Assembly (NCBI GenBank): GCA_019423795.1
Contig: JAHZAT010000069.1
Span: 34,794 to 98,793 of the forward strand
Length of the DNA: 64,000 bases
Origin: Clostridiales bacterium
GTDB taxonomy: Bacteria; Bacillota; Clostridia; Lachnospirales; Lachnospiraceae
Direction of reading: 5' to 3'
Part shown: positions 55,954-64,000 of the stretch, one piece after another
Numbering within the stretch: position 1 is the first letter of the stretch
How the letters are laid out: every line of letters begins with the position of its first letter
The notes under the pieces: generated by a model
What the model was told of the DNA's origin: nothing
The model's database searches: none
Seen by the model: only the letters and a program-made list of their open reading frames with translations
Made by a program: the position numbers and the translations under genes

Positions 55954-56952
55954 ATGAATCCAGTTGAAATAGAAATGAATTTTCCAGCAGAACATGGTGG
56001 GAATGTATTTGGGCAATTTGATGCCTACATGAAGAAAATTGAAAAGACATTGCATGTAAGTCTGATCCTGCGTGGTGACCAGTTAAAATGCATTGGAACA
56101 CAACAGGCAGTTAATCATGCGATTTCTGTGATCGATGAGTTACTTGAATTATCCAAACGAGGGAATGTGATCACAGAGCAGAATGTAAATTATGCTTTAT
56201 CTTTATCTATGGAAGAAAAATCTACAAGTCTTGTAGAACTTGATAAAGATGTGATCTGTCACACGATTCAGGGTAAAGCTGTCAAACCAAAGACTTTAGG
56301 ACAGCAAAAATACGTCGAAGCGATCAAAGATAAGATGATCACGTTTGGTGTTGGCCCAGCAGGAACTGGTAAGACTTATCTTGCGATGGCAATGGCAATT
56401 ACAGCATTCAAGAATGATGAAGTCAGCCGTATTATCTTAACAAGGCCAGCGATCGAAGCAGGAGAGAAATTGGGATTCTTGCCAGGAGACTTACAAAGTA
56501 AAGTAGATCCATATTTAAGACCATTGTATGATGCTCTGTATGAGATTCTCGGAGCCGATGCATTTATGAAGAATATGGAGAAAGGCTTAATTGAAGTTGC
56601 TCCATTGGCTTATATGAGAGGCCGTACACTGGATAATGCATACATTATCTTAGATGAGGCACAGAATACAACACCAGCACAGATGAAGATGTTCTTAACA
56701 CGTATTGGTTTTGGCTCTAAAGCGATCATCACTGGTGATTTGACACAGAAAGACTTGCCATTTGACAGTATTTCAGGGCTAGAAGAAGCTTTAAGAGTGT
56801 TACGAAAAGTCAAAGAGATCGGAGTCTGTGAACTTACAAATAAGGACGTTGTAAGACATCCATTAGTACAGAAGATTGTTGCAGCATATGATCAGTATGA
56901 ATCAGCTAGATCTGCGAGAAAGAATAAGAACAACAAAAAGAACAGAAGATAG
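55954..56952 (+). CDS. phoH: PhoH-family ATPase
   Basis: 332 residues. N-terminal KH-like part (about 10-70), then the PhoH P-loop domain: GPAGTGKT (134-141), RPAIEAGEKLGFLPGDLQSK, Walker B ILDEAQN, and GDLTQKDLP. Linked to RNA metabolism with YbeY, encoded next. Basic tail RKNKNNKKNRR. Ribosome site AAGGAG is about 12 bases from ATG. Confidence 0.95.
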   Translation: MNPVEIEMNFPAEHGGNVFGQFDAYMKKIEKTLHVSLILRGDQLKCIGTQQAVNHAISVIDELLELSKRGNVITEQNVNYALSLSMEEKSTSLVELDKDVICHTIQGKAVKPKTLGQQKYVEAIKDKMITFGVGPAGTGKTYLAMAMAITAFKNDEVSRIILTRPAIEAGEKLGFLPGDLQSKVDPYLRPLYDALYEILGADAFMKNMEKGLIEVAPLAYMRGRTLDNAYIILDEAQNTTPAQMKMFLTRIGFGSKAIITGDLTQKDLPFDSISGLEEALRVLRKVKEIGVCELTNKDVVRHPLVQKIVAAYDQYESARSARKNKNNKKNRR

Positions 56953-56959
56953 GAATATT

Positions 56960-57472
56960 ATGAGTATTATAATTGAGAACGAATACGAGGGAGAGATCAA
57001 TATCCCTTATGAGAAGATCGCACATGAAGTCATTGAGGCAGCAATTGATTATGTGGACTGCCCTTATGAGTGCGAAGTGAACTTAATGTTGACTGATAAT
57101 GATACGATCCATGAGATCAACAAAGAACAAAGAGAGATCGACCGTCCAACTGACGTATTATCTTTTCCAATGGCAGAATATGAACAGCCAGCAGATTTTT
57201 CAAAGATCGAAGAAGATCCGATGGCGTTTGACCCGGAAAGTGGGGAATTTCTGCTTGGAGATATTGTGATCTCTATGGACAAAGTATGGGAACAGGCTGA
57301 GAATTATGGACACAGCCGCGAGAGAGAATATGCATTTTTGATCGCGCACAGTATGTTACATCTGTTTGGATATGACCATATGGAAGAGGAAGAACGAAAA
57401 GATATGGAAAAACGTCAGGAAGAGATTCTGACAAAGACGAAATATACAAGAGATGAAAGAGGTTTAGTATGA
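56960..57472 (+). CDS. ybeY: Endoribonuclease YbeY
   Basis: 170 residues. Zn2+ site HSMLHLFGYDH with His130, His134 and His140; TDVLSFPM near 64. Acts in 16S rRNA 3' end maturation and ribosome quality control. The frame is open far upstream in phoH; this ATG is chosen because MSIIIENEY aligns with the family start, though its AGGAA site is weak. Overlaps the flippase start by 4 bases (ATGA). Confidence 0.95.
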   Translation: MSIIIENEYEGEINIPYEKIAHEVIEAAIDYVDCPYECEVNLMLTDNDTIHEINKEQREIDRPTDVLSFPMAEYEQPADFSKIEEDPMAFDPESGEFLLGDIVISMDKVWEQAENYGHSREREYAFLIAHSMLHLFGYDHMEEEERKDMEKRQEEILTKTKYTRDERGLV

Positions 57473-59115
57473 GTAAAAGCAGCAAAAACTCATTTTTAAT
57501 GCAGGGAATGATTTTAGCCGCAGCATCCATTGTCTGCCGTGTGATCGGATTATTATATCGTAGTCCGTTGTTTGGGATCATTGGCGAAGAAGGAATGGGG
57601 TATTATTCTTATGCATATAATATTTACAATATTATTTTGCTGATCGCATCCTTCAGTATCCCACTTGCAGTTTCCAAGTCAATTTCTGCAAGACTTGCAA
57701 AGAGAGAATATATCAATGCACAGAGAATTTTCTATGGAGCATTAGTTTATGCGATCGTTGTTGGTGGTATCGCATCATTGATCGCATATTTTGGAGCACC
57801 AACCTTTGTTGGACATCAGAAAGGTGCCGCACTTGCTCTTCAGGTGATCTCTCCAACCATCTTTTTCTCTGGAATCCTTGGAGTATTAAGAGGATATTTT
57901 CAGGGGCATAATACGATGGTACCAACATCCATTTCCCAGATCATCGAGCAGATCTTGAATGCGATCTTTAGTATTTTGATGGCATATGTATTGATCTTAC
58001 CATATCTGCCATCTAAGACGATCACATACGAGATTGCTAGACATGGAGCAGCAGGTAGTGCGATTGGTACAGGAGTCGGAGTTTTAACAGGGCTGATCTT
58101 TTGTTTTATTATTTATCGTGCATATCAGCCAAAAGTTAAGATTCAGATGAAACATGACCGTACGAAATATATCGAATCTTATGGAAATATCTTAAAGATC
58201 TTATTATTGACGATCACACCAGTGATCTTCAGTACAGCGATCTATAACTGCAGTGCAACGATCGATCAGACGATCTTTAGTAATATTTTAGTAGGAAAAG
58301 GAATCACAGCGAAAGTAGTTTCAGGATTTTATGGACTGTTCAGCAGCCAGTACAATGTTCTGATCAACGTACCAGTAGCGATGGCATCCGCACTTTCCAA
58401 TGCGATCGTGCCAAATGTTTCTGCAGCTTATGCTTTGGGTAAGAAAGATGATATGAATGATAGCATTCAGATGGCAATCCGTTTTACAATGATGATCGCA
58501 ATTCCATGTGCGGTCGGACTTGGCGTGTTAAACAGCTCTATTAATGGACTTATTTTCGGTGCCGTATATGCCAAAGGATTAGGAGCTGCAATGCTTCGAA
58601 TCGGTGCAGTCTCTGTTATTTTCTACTGCCTGTCTACATTGACAAATGGTATTTTACAGGGAATGGGCAAGATGCGTGTGCCAGTCAAACATTCAGCAAT
58701 CTCTGTTGTCGTTAATATCGTTGTTTTATGGCTGTTATTAACATATACAGATTGTAAAACCTATGGATTAGTCTTTGCAACAATGGCATTTTCGCTTGTC
58801 ATGTGTCTGTTAAATGCACATTCCATCAAGAAATATACAGGATTCCATCAGGAGATCACAAAGACATTTATCAAACCTGTATTAAGTGCAGCTGTGATGG
58901 GTGTCGTATGTTTCCTGATCCAGTATGGGGTTCAAAGCGTCCTGCCATTTGGACGAGTATGCTTTGCAATCTGTGTGATCATTGCAGTACCAGTCGGAGC
59001 ACTGATCTATTTTGCGGCGATCATTAAATTAAAAGTATTTACAGAAGAAGAACTTACAAAGATTCCAAAAGGAAATCTGATCGTAAAATTAGCAAAGAAA
59101 TTACATTTATTGTAA
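57469..59115 (+). CDS. MOP-superfamily flippase, SpoVB/MurJ-like
   Basis: 548 residues, about 14 membrane segments. FLMQGMILAAASIVCRVIGLLYRSPLFGIIGEEGMGYYSYAYNIY at the start and SIPLAVSKSISARLAK are typical of the SpoVB/YtgP group; GVLRGYFQGHNTMVPTSISQIIEQ follows. Moves lipid-linked cell-wall precursor across the membrane; could be spore cortex specific (SpoVB) or general. Translationally coupled to ybeY. Confidence 0.9.
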   Translation: MSKSSKNSFLMQGMILAAASIVCRVIGLLYRSPLFGIIGEEGMGYYSYAYNIYNIILLIASFSIPLAVSKSISARLAKREYINAQRIFYGALVYAIVVGGIASLIAYFGAPTFVGHQKGAALALQVISPTIFFSGILGVLRGYFQGHNTMVPTSISQIIEQILNAIFSILMAYVLILPYLPSKTITYEIARHGAAGSAIGTGVGVLTGLIFCFIIYRAYQPKVKIQMKHDRTKYIESYGNILKILLLTITPVIFSTAIYNCSATIDQTIFSNILVGKGITAKVVSGFYGLFSSQYNVLINVPVAMASALSNAIVPNVSAAYALGKKDDMNDSIQMAIRFTMMIAIPCAVGLGVLNSSINGLIFGAVYAKGLGAAMLRIGAVSVIFYCLSTLTNGILQGMGKMRVPVKHSAISVVVNIVVLWLLLTYTDCKTYGLVFATMAFSLVMCLLNAHSIKKYTGFHQEITKTFIKPVLSAAVMGVVCFLIQYGVQSVLPFGRVCFAICVIIAVPVGALIYFAAIIKLKVFTEEELTKIPKGNLIVKLAKKLHLL

Positions 59116-59125
59116 AAACAATAAC

Positions 59126-59158
59126 AAAAGTCCAAGTCGTAACAGATCTGGACTTTTT
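59126..59158 (+). terminator. Terminator after the flippase gene
   Basis: AAAAGTCCA pairs with TGGACTTTT (with inner AGTCGTAACAGATC loop), T-run. Confidence 0.75.
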
Positions 59159-59209
59159 GTATAAATAATCCCATCTTTGGAAACAATATAGCCAAAGGAG
59201 GGTGATATC

Positions 59210-59575
59210 ATGAAGAAGATCAACCGATTTTTGATCATTTATATGATCGTGATCACTGTTTTATGTGCATACATGTGCTATCTAGCCTTTACAAGAAATG
59301 AAAATATAGACAAGATTCAGGAAGTTCGCTCTCAGGTAACAACGACAGTGCTAAAGAAGCAGACAAAAGCCGAAAAGAAGGTGAAAGCAACCTACAGTCT
59401 TAAGATTTTAGATGGCAGTCTGGCAGTGATCAATAATAAGACAAAAGAAGTTTTTGAGTACACAGATATGAAGAAAGAAAACCTCCCAGCAGATATTTTA
59501 AATATGTTAAAGGAGAATTTTGTCTTTGAAAACAGAGAAGAAGTATATCATTTTCTGGAATCATACAGTAGCTAA
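59210..59575 (+). CDS. Membrane-anchored small protein, BofC-like tail
   Basis: 121 residues. One N-terminal membrane helix (about 7-27), a charged linker, then a domain of about 60 residues: YSLKILDGSLAVINNKTKEVFEYT, LPADILNMLKENFVFENREE and FLESYSS. The end recurs in Lachnospiraceae hypothetical proteins and is reminiscent of BofC, a link I cannot confirm. AAAGGAGG before ATG. Flavoprotein gene follows after 25 bases. Confidence 0.75.
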   Translation: MKKINRFLIIYMIVITVLCAYMCYLAFTRNENIDKIQEVRSQVTTTVLKKQTKAEKKVKATYSLKILDGSLAVINNKTKEVFEYTDMKKENLPADILNMLKENFVFENREEVYHFLESYSS

Positions 59576-59600
59576 ACGAATAATTTGGAGAAAACAACAA

Positions 59601-60818
59601 ATGAAATATGATGTGATCATCGTTGGAGCAGGGGCTTCCGGAATGATGGCAGCGATCACAGCAGCTGGCCATCATAAGAAAGTTCTTTTGCTTGAGCGAA
59701 TGGATAAATTAGGAAAGAAAATATTGGCGACAGGGAATGGAAGATGCAATCTGTCAAATGCTTATATGGATGAGAATTGTTACCGTGGGCAGAGACCTTC
59801 CTTTGCCTATCCGATGATCGAAGAATTTGGTTTGGAAGAATTGATTCAATTCTTTGAATCCCTCGGAATGCTTATCACAGAGCAAAACGGGTATTATTAC
59901 CCGGCATCCTTACAGGCGGCAACGGTGGTTGACACACTGACACAGAAATTAAAACATTTACATGTCGATATTTTGACAGACTTTGAAGTGATAAAGGCAG
60001 AGAAACGCAAATCGACATTTTATGTCTATGGAAATGAGAAATGTTTTCAAGCGAGAAATCTGATTCTTGCAACTGGCGGATGTGCACAGCCCAATTTAGG
60101 AAGCAATGGGAGTGGATACAAACTTGCAAAAGACTTTCATCATAAGATTACGGATACATTCCCGTCTTTGGTAGGACTGGAAGCGGAAGGGAAATATTTA
60201 AAAGAAACTTCTGGAGTCAGAAATGTCAGTGATATTAGTGTCTATGCAAACAATGAACTGATTGCAAAAGAACATGGAGAAGTCCAGTTTACCAAATACG
60301 GAATCTCTGGAATCCCAATTTTCCAGATCAGCCATTTTGCGATCGAAGCACTAAGAAGAAAGAAAAAAGTAAAAGTCTATTTAAATCTCATGCCGCAGAT
60401 GGTAACCTTAGAAGAAACAACAGAAGTATTCTTAAAAAACTGTAATTACAAGACAGTGGAAGAATTCTTCCAGGGATTTTTAAATAAAAAGTTGGTTTAT
60501 GCGATCTTACAGAGACTAAAGATCGATCCCAGAAAGCCAGTTGCGCAGATTTCAAAGAAGGATCTAAAAAGAATTTTAGATATGATCCAAAACTTTGAAG
60601 TCCAGATCAAAGGATACAAAGGATACGATATGGCACAGGTAACAGCCGGAGGTGTATCCACAAAAGAAATTATACAGGGAACACTAGAATCAAAGTTATT
60701 AGAAGGGCTTTATGTTGTCGGTGAATTACTAGATGTCGATGGAACATGCGGAGGATACAATCTGCAATGGGCATTTACATCCGGATACATCGCAGCAAGC
60801 CAGATAGGAAGACAATGA
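59601..60818 (+). CDS. BaiN/HI0933-family flavoprotein
   Basis: 405 residues. FAD motif GAGASGMMAAITAA at the start, GNGRCNLSN, LATGGCAQPNLGSNGSGY, FTKYGISG and the C-terminal GGYNLQWAFTSGYIAA are diagnostic. Family members are widespread; BaiN of Clostridium scindens was implicated in bile acid dehydroxylation, but most members have no known substrate. Starts after GGAG; overlaps the next flavoprotein by 4 bases (ATGA). Confidence 0.9.
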   Translation: MKYDVIIVGAGASGMMAAITAAGHHKKVLLLERMDKLGKKILATGNGRCNLSNAYMDENCYRGQRPSFAYPMIEEFGLEELIQFFESLGMLITEQNGYYYPASLQAATVVDTLTQKLKHLHVDILTDFEVIKAEKRKSTFYVYGNEKCFQARNLILATGGCAQPNLGSNGSGYKLAKDFHHKITDTFPSLVGLEAEGKYLKETSGVRNVSDISVYANNELIAKEHGEVQFTKYGISGIPIFQISHFAIEALRRKKKVKVYLNLMPQMVTLEETTEVFLKNCNYKTVEEFFQGFLNKKLVYAILQRLKIDPRKPVAQISKKDLKRILDMIQNFEVQIKGYKGYDMAQVTAGGVSTKEIIQGTLESKLLEGLYVVGELLDVDGTCGGYNLQWAFTSGYIAASQIGRQ

Positions 60819-62392
60819 TAAGAATCAACCAGATCAAGCTGCCGATCGATCACAAAGAAGCAGCATTTGAAAAAAAGATAAAAAAAGCGTTACATAACAC
60901 AGAATATAAACAATACAAGATCGTAAAACGATCCATCGATGCAAGGAAAAAAGAAGAATTATCTTATGTATATGCAGTCGATGTGACATTAAGCAAGAAT
61001 CAGGAAGAGAAATTCCTGAAAAAGAATAAAAACCGCAATATCATGGCGGTTAAAGAAAAGGTATTTGAATTTCCGAAAAATCAGAGAGAATTTAAGTATC
61101 CGCCAGTTGTGATCGGAATGGGACCAGCAGGACTATTTGCAGCCTTGATGCTCGCAAGAGCCGGGTTAAATCCGATCGTCTTAGAACGAGGAAAAGACGT
61201 CACAAACCGTATGAAAGATGTCGAGCATTTCTGGGAAACTGGCGAGTTGAATTCTGAATCCAATGTCCAATTTGGAGAAGGTGGCGCAGGAACATTTTCT
61301 GATGGAAAGTTAAACACATTGGTAAAAGATAAATTCGGAAGAAATAAATTCGTCTTAGAAACTTTCGTAAAACATGGGGCACCAGAAGAAATCTTATATG
61401 AAAATAAACCTCATATTGGAACCGATCTTTTAAGAAATGTTGTTGCAGGAATCCGAGAAGAGATCAAATCACTTGGCGGAGATGTCCGTTTTGAGGCAAA
61501 AGTGACGGATTTTGTGATCAAAGATGGAAAATTAACCGGACTGATCATCAATGACGAAGAAGAACTTAAAACAGAAGCAGCAATCTTAGCACCAGGACAC
61601 AGTGCCAGAGATACATTTAAGGTATTATCAGACCGGAATTTAGAGATGCATCCAAAAGCATTTGCGATCGGACTTCGTGTGGAACATCCGCGTGAGATGA
61701 TCGATCATTCCCAGTACGGAGAAGGTGCAGATAAATACAATCTTCCAGCAGCATCTTACAAACTGACCTATCATGCAGACAATGGAAGAAGTGTATATTC
61801 TTTCTGCATGTGTCCAGGAGGTTTTGTTGTCAACGCATCTTCAGAACCAGAACGATTAACTGTTAATGGAATGAGTAATCATGATAGAGCAGCAAAGAAT
61901 TCTAACAGCGCGATCATCGCAAGTGTTACACCCTATGATTTTGACGGAGATGATGCATTAGCAGGTGTAAGATTCCAACAAAAATGGGAAGCAAAAGCGT
62001 TTCATGAAGGGAAAGGAGAGATTCCGGTACAGACATTAAAAGATTTCAGAGAAGGAAAGATCACAGAATCTTTTGGTGAGATTACACCGAATACCAAAGG
62101 AAAGACAAGCTTTGGAAACTTGAGAAACTGCCTTCCAGAACCAGTTAGTGAAGCAATTTGCGAAGGAATGGAATATTTTGATACAAAGATCAAAGGATTT
62201 AACAGAGAAGATACCGTTCTTTGCGGAATCGAAGCAAGAACATCTTCCCCGTTAAGGATTGAAAGAGATCAAGGATTCGAGAGTAATATTAAAGGAATCT
62301 ATCCATGCGGAGAGGGAGCAGGCTTTGCCGGAGGTATCACTTCTGCAGCAATGGATGGAATTAAGGTTGCACAAGCCCTCGTTACAGTGTAA
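60815..62392 (+). CDS. FAD-dependent dehydrogenase, unknown substrate
   Basis: 525 residues. About 95 N-terminal residues form a small alpha/beta cap (IKLPIDHKEAAFEKKIKKAL), then the FAD motif GMGPAGLFAALMLARAG, QFGEGGAGTFSDGKL near 150, and the C-terminal YPCGEGAGFAGGITSAAMDG. A family common in clostridia, sometimes named NAD-utilising dehydrogenase. Co-translated with the BaiN-like gene. Substrate unknown. Confidence 0.88.
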   Translation: MIRINQIKLPIDHKEAAFEKKIKKALHNTEYKQYKIVKRSIDARKKEELSYVYAVDVTLSKNQEEKFLKKNKNRNIMAVKEKVFEFPKNQREFKYPPVVIGMGPAGLFAALMLARAGLNPIVLERGKDVTNRMKDVEHFWETGELNSESNVQFGEGGAGTFSDGKLNTLVKDKFGRNKFVLETFVKHGAPEEILYENKPHIGTDLLRNVVAGIREEIKSLGGDVRFEAKVTDFVIKDGKLTGLIINDEEELKTEAAILAPGHSARDTFKVLSDRNLEMHPKAFAIGLRVEHPREMIDHSQYGEGADKYNLPAASYKLTYHADNGRSVYSFCMCPGGFVVNASSEPERLTVNGMSNHDRAAKNSNSAIIASVTPYDFDGDDALAGVRFQQKWEAKAFHEGKGEIPVQTLKDFREGKITESFGEITPNTKGKTSFGNLRNCLPEPVSEAICEGMEYFDTKIKGFNREDTVLCGIEARTSSPLRIERDQGFESNIKGIYPCGEGAGFAGGITSAAMDGIKVAQALVTV

Positions 62393-62417
62393 AATACCTT
62401 TCAAGGAGTGAATGAAA

Positions 62418-63272
62418 ATGAATAATCGTGAAAAACTAAAAGATAAACAGAGAATCGTCATCAAAGTAGGAACATCTTCTTTGATCCACAAAGCAACAGG
62501 AAACATTAATTTATTCCGTTTAGAGAAATTAGTCCGTGTCTTAACAGATTTACATAACAGCGGTAAAGATGTGATCTTAGTATCATCCGGAGCAATCGGT
62601 GTCGGATTTAAAGCCTTAGGATTAGAAAAACGTCCGACATCCCTTCCAATGAAACAGGCATGTTCCGCCGTAGGACAGGGACAGTTAATGATGATCTATC
62701 AGAAGTTATTTGCAGAATACAATCAAGGATCTGCACAGATCTTGATCACAAAAGAAACAATGCTCAATGATGAGAGAAGATATAATGCCAAGAATACCTT
62801 TGAAGAATTACTAAAACTTGGCGTGATTCCAATTGTAAATGAAAATGATACCGTGTCTACAGAAGAAATTGAGTTTGGTGACAACGATACTTTATCTGCA
62901 GTCGTAACTGCTGTTGTAGAAGGAGATCTTTTAATTCTCTTAACAGATATTGACGGACTTTATACCGATGATCCGCACAAGAATCCAATGGCAAAATTGA
63001 TCTCTGAAGTACCAGTCTTAGATGAAAAGATTGGGAAAATGGCAAAAGGAGCTGTAACGAAAGTCGGAACCGGAGGAATGGAGACAAAGATCGCAGCAGC
63101 CAATATCGTAACAGATGCAGGAGCAGATATGGTCATTGTGAATAGTGATGATCTAAATAATGTCAATAAAGTTGTTGCAGGAGAAGAGATTGGAACATTA
63201 TTCTTAGCACACAAACGACCAGACTTTGATTTCAAGAAATATTTAACAGAACGCCCATATTTTAAGGCATAA
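62418..63272 (+). CDS. proB: Glutamate 5-kinase, short form
   Basis: 284 residues, kinase domain only, without the PUA domain of E. coli ProB. KVGTSSLIH, SSGAIGVGFKALGL, NENDTVSTEEIEFGDNDTLSA and TDIDGLYTDDP are the kinase motifs. Makes glutamyl 5-phosphate for proline. ATG at 62412 is only 3 bases from AAGGAG; the ATG at 62418 is 9 away and is preferred. proA, its usual neighbour, is not between it and the DUF896 gene. Confidence 0.95.
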   Translation: MNNREKLKDKQRIVIKVGTSSLIHKATGNINLFRLEKLVRVLTDLHNSGKDVILVSSGAIGVGFKALGLEKRPTSLPMKQACSAVGQGQLMMIYQKLFAEYNQGSAQILITKETMLNDERRYNAKNTFEELLKLGVIPIVNENDTVSTEEIEFGDNDTLSAVVTAVVEGDLLILLTDIDGLYTDDPHKNPMAKLISEVPVLDEKIGKMAKGAVTKVGTGGMETKIAAANIVTDAGADMVIVNSDDLNNVNKVVAGEEIGTLFLAHKRPDFDFKKYLTERPYFKA

Positions 63273-63313
63273 TAAGATAAAACAATGTATTATATAGAAA
63301 GGAAATATTACAG

Positions 63314-63523
63314 ATGAAAGAAAAAGATATTCAAAGAATTAATGAATTATACAATCTGGATAAATCCATTGGGTTAACACCAGAACAGAAAGAAGAACAG
63401 AGAAAGTTAAGACATGAATACATCCAGTCTGTTCGTGCAAACTTAAGAGCACAGCTTAATAATGTAAGTATCAAAAATGAAGATGGATCGATCACTCCAT
63501 TAAAACCAAAAGGATTAAACTAG
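63314..63523 (+). CDS. DUF896 (YnzC-like) small protein
   Basis: 69 residues. QRINELYNLDKSIGLTPEQKEEQRKLRHEYI is the DUF896 core, a two-helix hairpin; B. subtilis YnzC is the structural model. Function unknown, cytosolic. Often found near proBA in Lachnospiraceae. GAAAGG before ATG. Confidence 0.9.
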   Translation: MKEKDIQRINELYNLDKSIGLTPEQKEEQRKLRHEYIQSVRANLRAQLNNVSIKNEDGSITPLKPKGLN

Positions 63524-63556
63524 AGCAGATAAAACAGATGGAGATAGATGCAAACC

Positions 63557-63574
63557 GCACCGAAAAGGAGGTGC
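63557..63574 (+). terminator. Weak hairpin after the DUF896 gene
   Basis: GCACC and GGTGC with an 8-base loop; only a broken T stretch follows. Confidence 0.3.
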
Positions 63575-63665
63575 TTGATTGTTAAAATAATCTTATAAAT
63601 ATGTGTTGGATTTTATAATTTTTATTGGTAGAATAAATTATAAATATTATATGGAGGATTTGTTT

Positions 63666-64000
63666 ATGAGTAAATATTATTCTATCAATAAATTTTCAAA
63701 AATATTAGGTGTATCGGCTCAAACATTAAGGAATTGGGATAAAAAGGGTAAACTTCATCCACATCACACTTCCAGTAATGGATATAGATATTATTCGCAT
63801 GAGCAATTAAATCAAGTTATGAATGTAAAACCTAATTTAGATAGAATTGTAATAGGTTATTGCAGAGTTTCAAGTAATAAACAAAAAGATGATCTGGAAC
63901 GACAAATAGAGAATATGAAATTGTATCTTACTGCACAGGGCAAACACTTGTTGAAGATTTAGTTCAGATAATAACTGTATTTAGTTGTAAATTACAAGGC
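63666..64000 (+). pseudogene. IS607-type serine recombinase (TnpA), internally deleted
   Basis: Starts with a MerR-like HTH (SINKFSKILGVSAQTLRNWDKKGKL) and the resolvase start IGYCRVSSNKQKDDLERQ with catalytic Ser69 or 70. At about residue 90 the frame runs to a stop at 63960-63962. In another frame QTLVEDLVQIITVFSCKLQG follows at once: the normal C-terminal part of this family. About 60-80 residues between are missing, so a deletion plus frameshift inactivated it. GGAGG 8 bases before ATG. The element continues beyond the window, where tnpB would be expected. Confidence 0.85.

Noticed and set aside
59007..59195. Minus-strand small open frame at the flippase end
   Set aside because: Overlaps the flippase end and its terminator, no start signals.
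1..64000. tRNA, rRNA genes, CRISPR arrays or prophage
   Set aside because: Read through for cloverleaf-like, repeat-spacer and phage structural signatures; none found by eye.

Overview
The window comes from a low-GC, spore-forming anaerobic Firmicute, most likely a gut Lachnospiraceae (Anaerostipes-like is my guess from gene content, not proven). Evidence: AT-rich codon use, strong AGGAGG ribosome sites, sporulation genes (yqfC, yqfD, a SpoVB-like flippase), RqcH, fused flavin/iron-sulfur ene-reductases, a TRAP transporter and a BaiN-like flavoprotein. No rRNA, tRNA, CRISPR array or prophage was seen.

Layout. 0-2.6 kb: LysR regulator and O-acetylhomoserine sulfhydrylase. 2.7-5.8 kb (minus strand): argH followed by a large unknown lipoprotein. 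6-7.8 kb: three small genes of unknown role and a gene remnant. 8-24.6 kb: a hydroaromatic-acid island holding two fused ene-reductases, two LysR regulators, a YdiB-type quinate/shikimate dehydrogenase, a YdiN-like permease, AroD, a TRAP transporter, a chorismate mutase-shikimate kinase fusion and an iron alcohol dehydrogenase. A decayed second copy of the dehydrogenase-permease pair lies inside it. 24.6-28.5 kb: efp, a DMT exporter, exonuclease III, a left-handed beta-helix acyltransferase-like protein and a lipoprotein. 28.6-37.2 kb: one sulfate uptake and activation operon (sbp-cysTWA-aprAB-cysDN). 37.2-37.8 kb: a large inverted-repeat element. 37.8-43 kb: mannitol operon mtlR-mtlA-mtlD. 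43.1-43.6 kb: two gene remnants. 43.7-46.7 kb: rqcH (minus) and an unknown gene. 46.8-51 kb: hisZGDBI. 51-54.2 kb: small membrane protein, alaS, rpsU. 54.3-59.1 kb: yqfC-yqfD-phoH-ybeY-flippase. 59.2-63.5 kb: small membrane protein, two flavoproteins, proB, DUF896. 63.6-64 kb: a deleted IS607-type recombinase running off the window.

The most interesting region is 8-24.6 kb. The gene set looks able to import quinate/shikimate, interconvert dehydroquinate, dehydroshikimate and shikimate (AroD, YdiB), and probably reduce the ring double bond with the two ene-reductases, which would make the hydroaromatic acid an electron sink. Four promoters next to LysR genes (metY, ydiB and both ene-reductases) each carry an ATA-N9-TAT inverted repeat centred about 65 bases before the predicted transcription start, the classical LysR activation geometry. 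A second theme is gene decay by internal deletion: an AraC regulator, the duplicated dehydrogenase-permease, a hybrid histidine kinase and an IS607 recombinase all survive as N-terminus-to-C-terminus joins.
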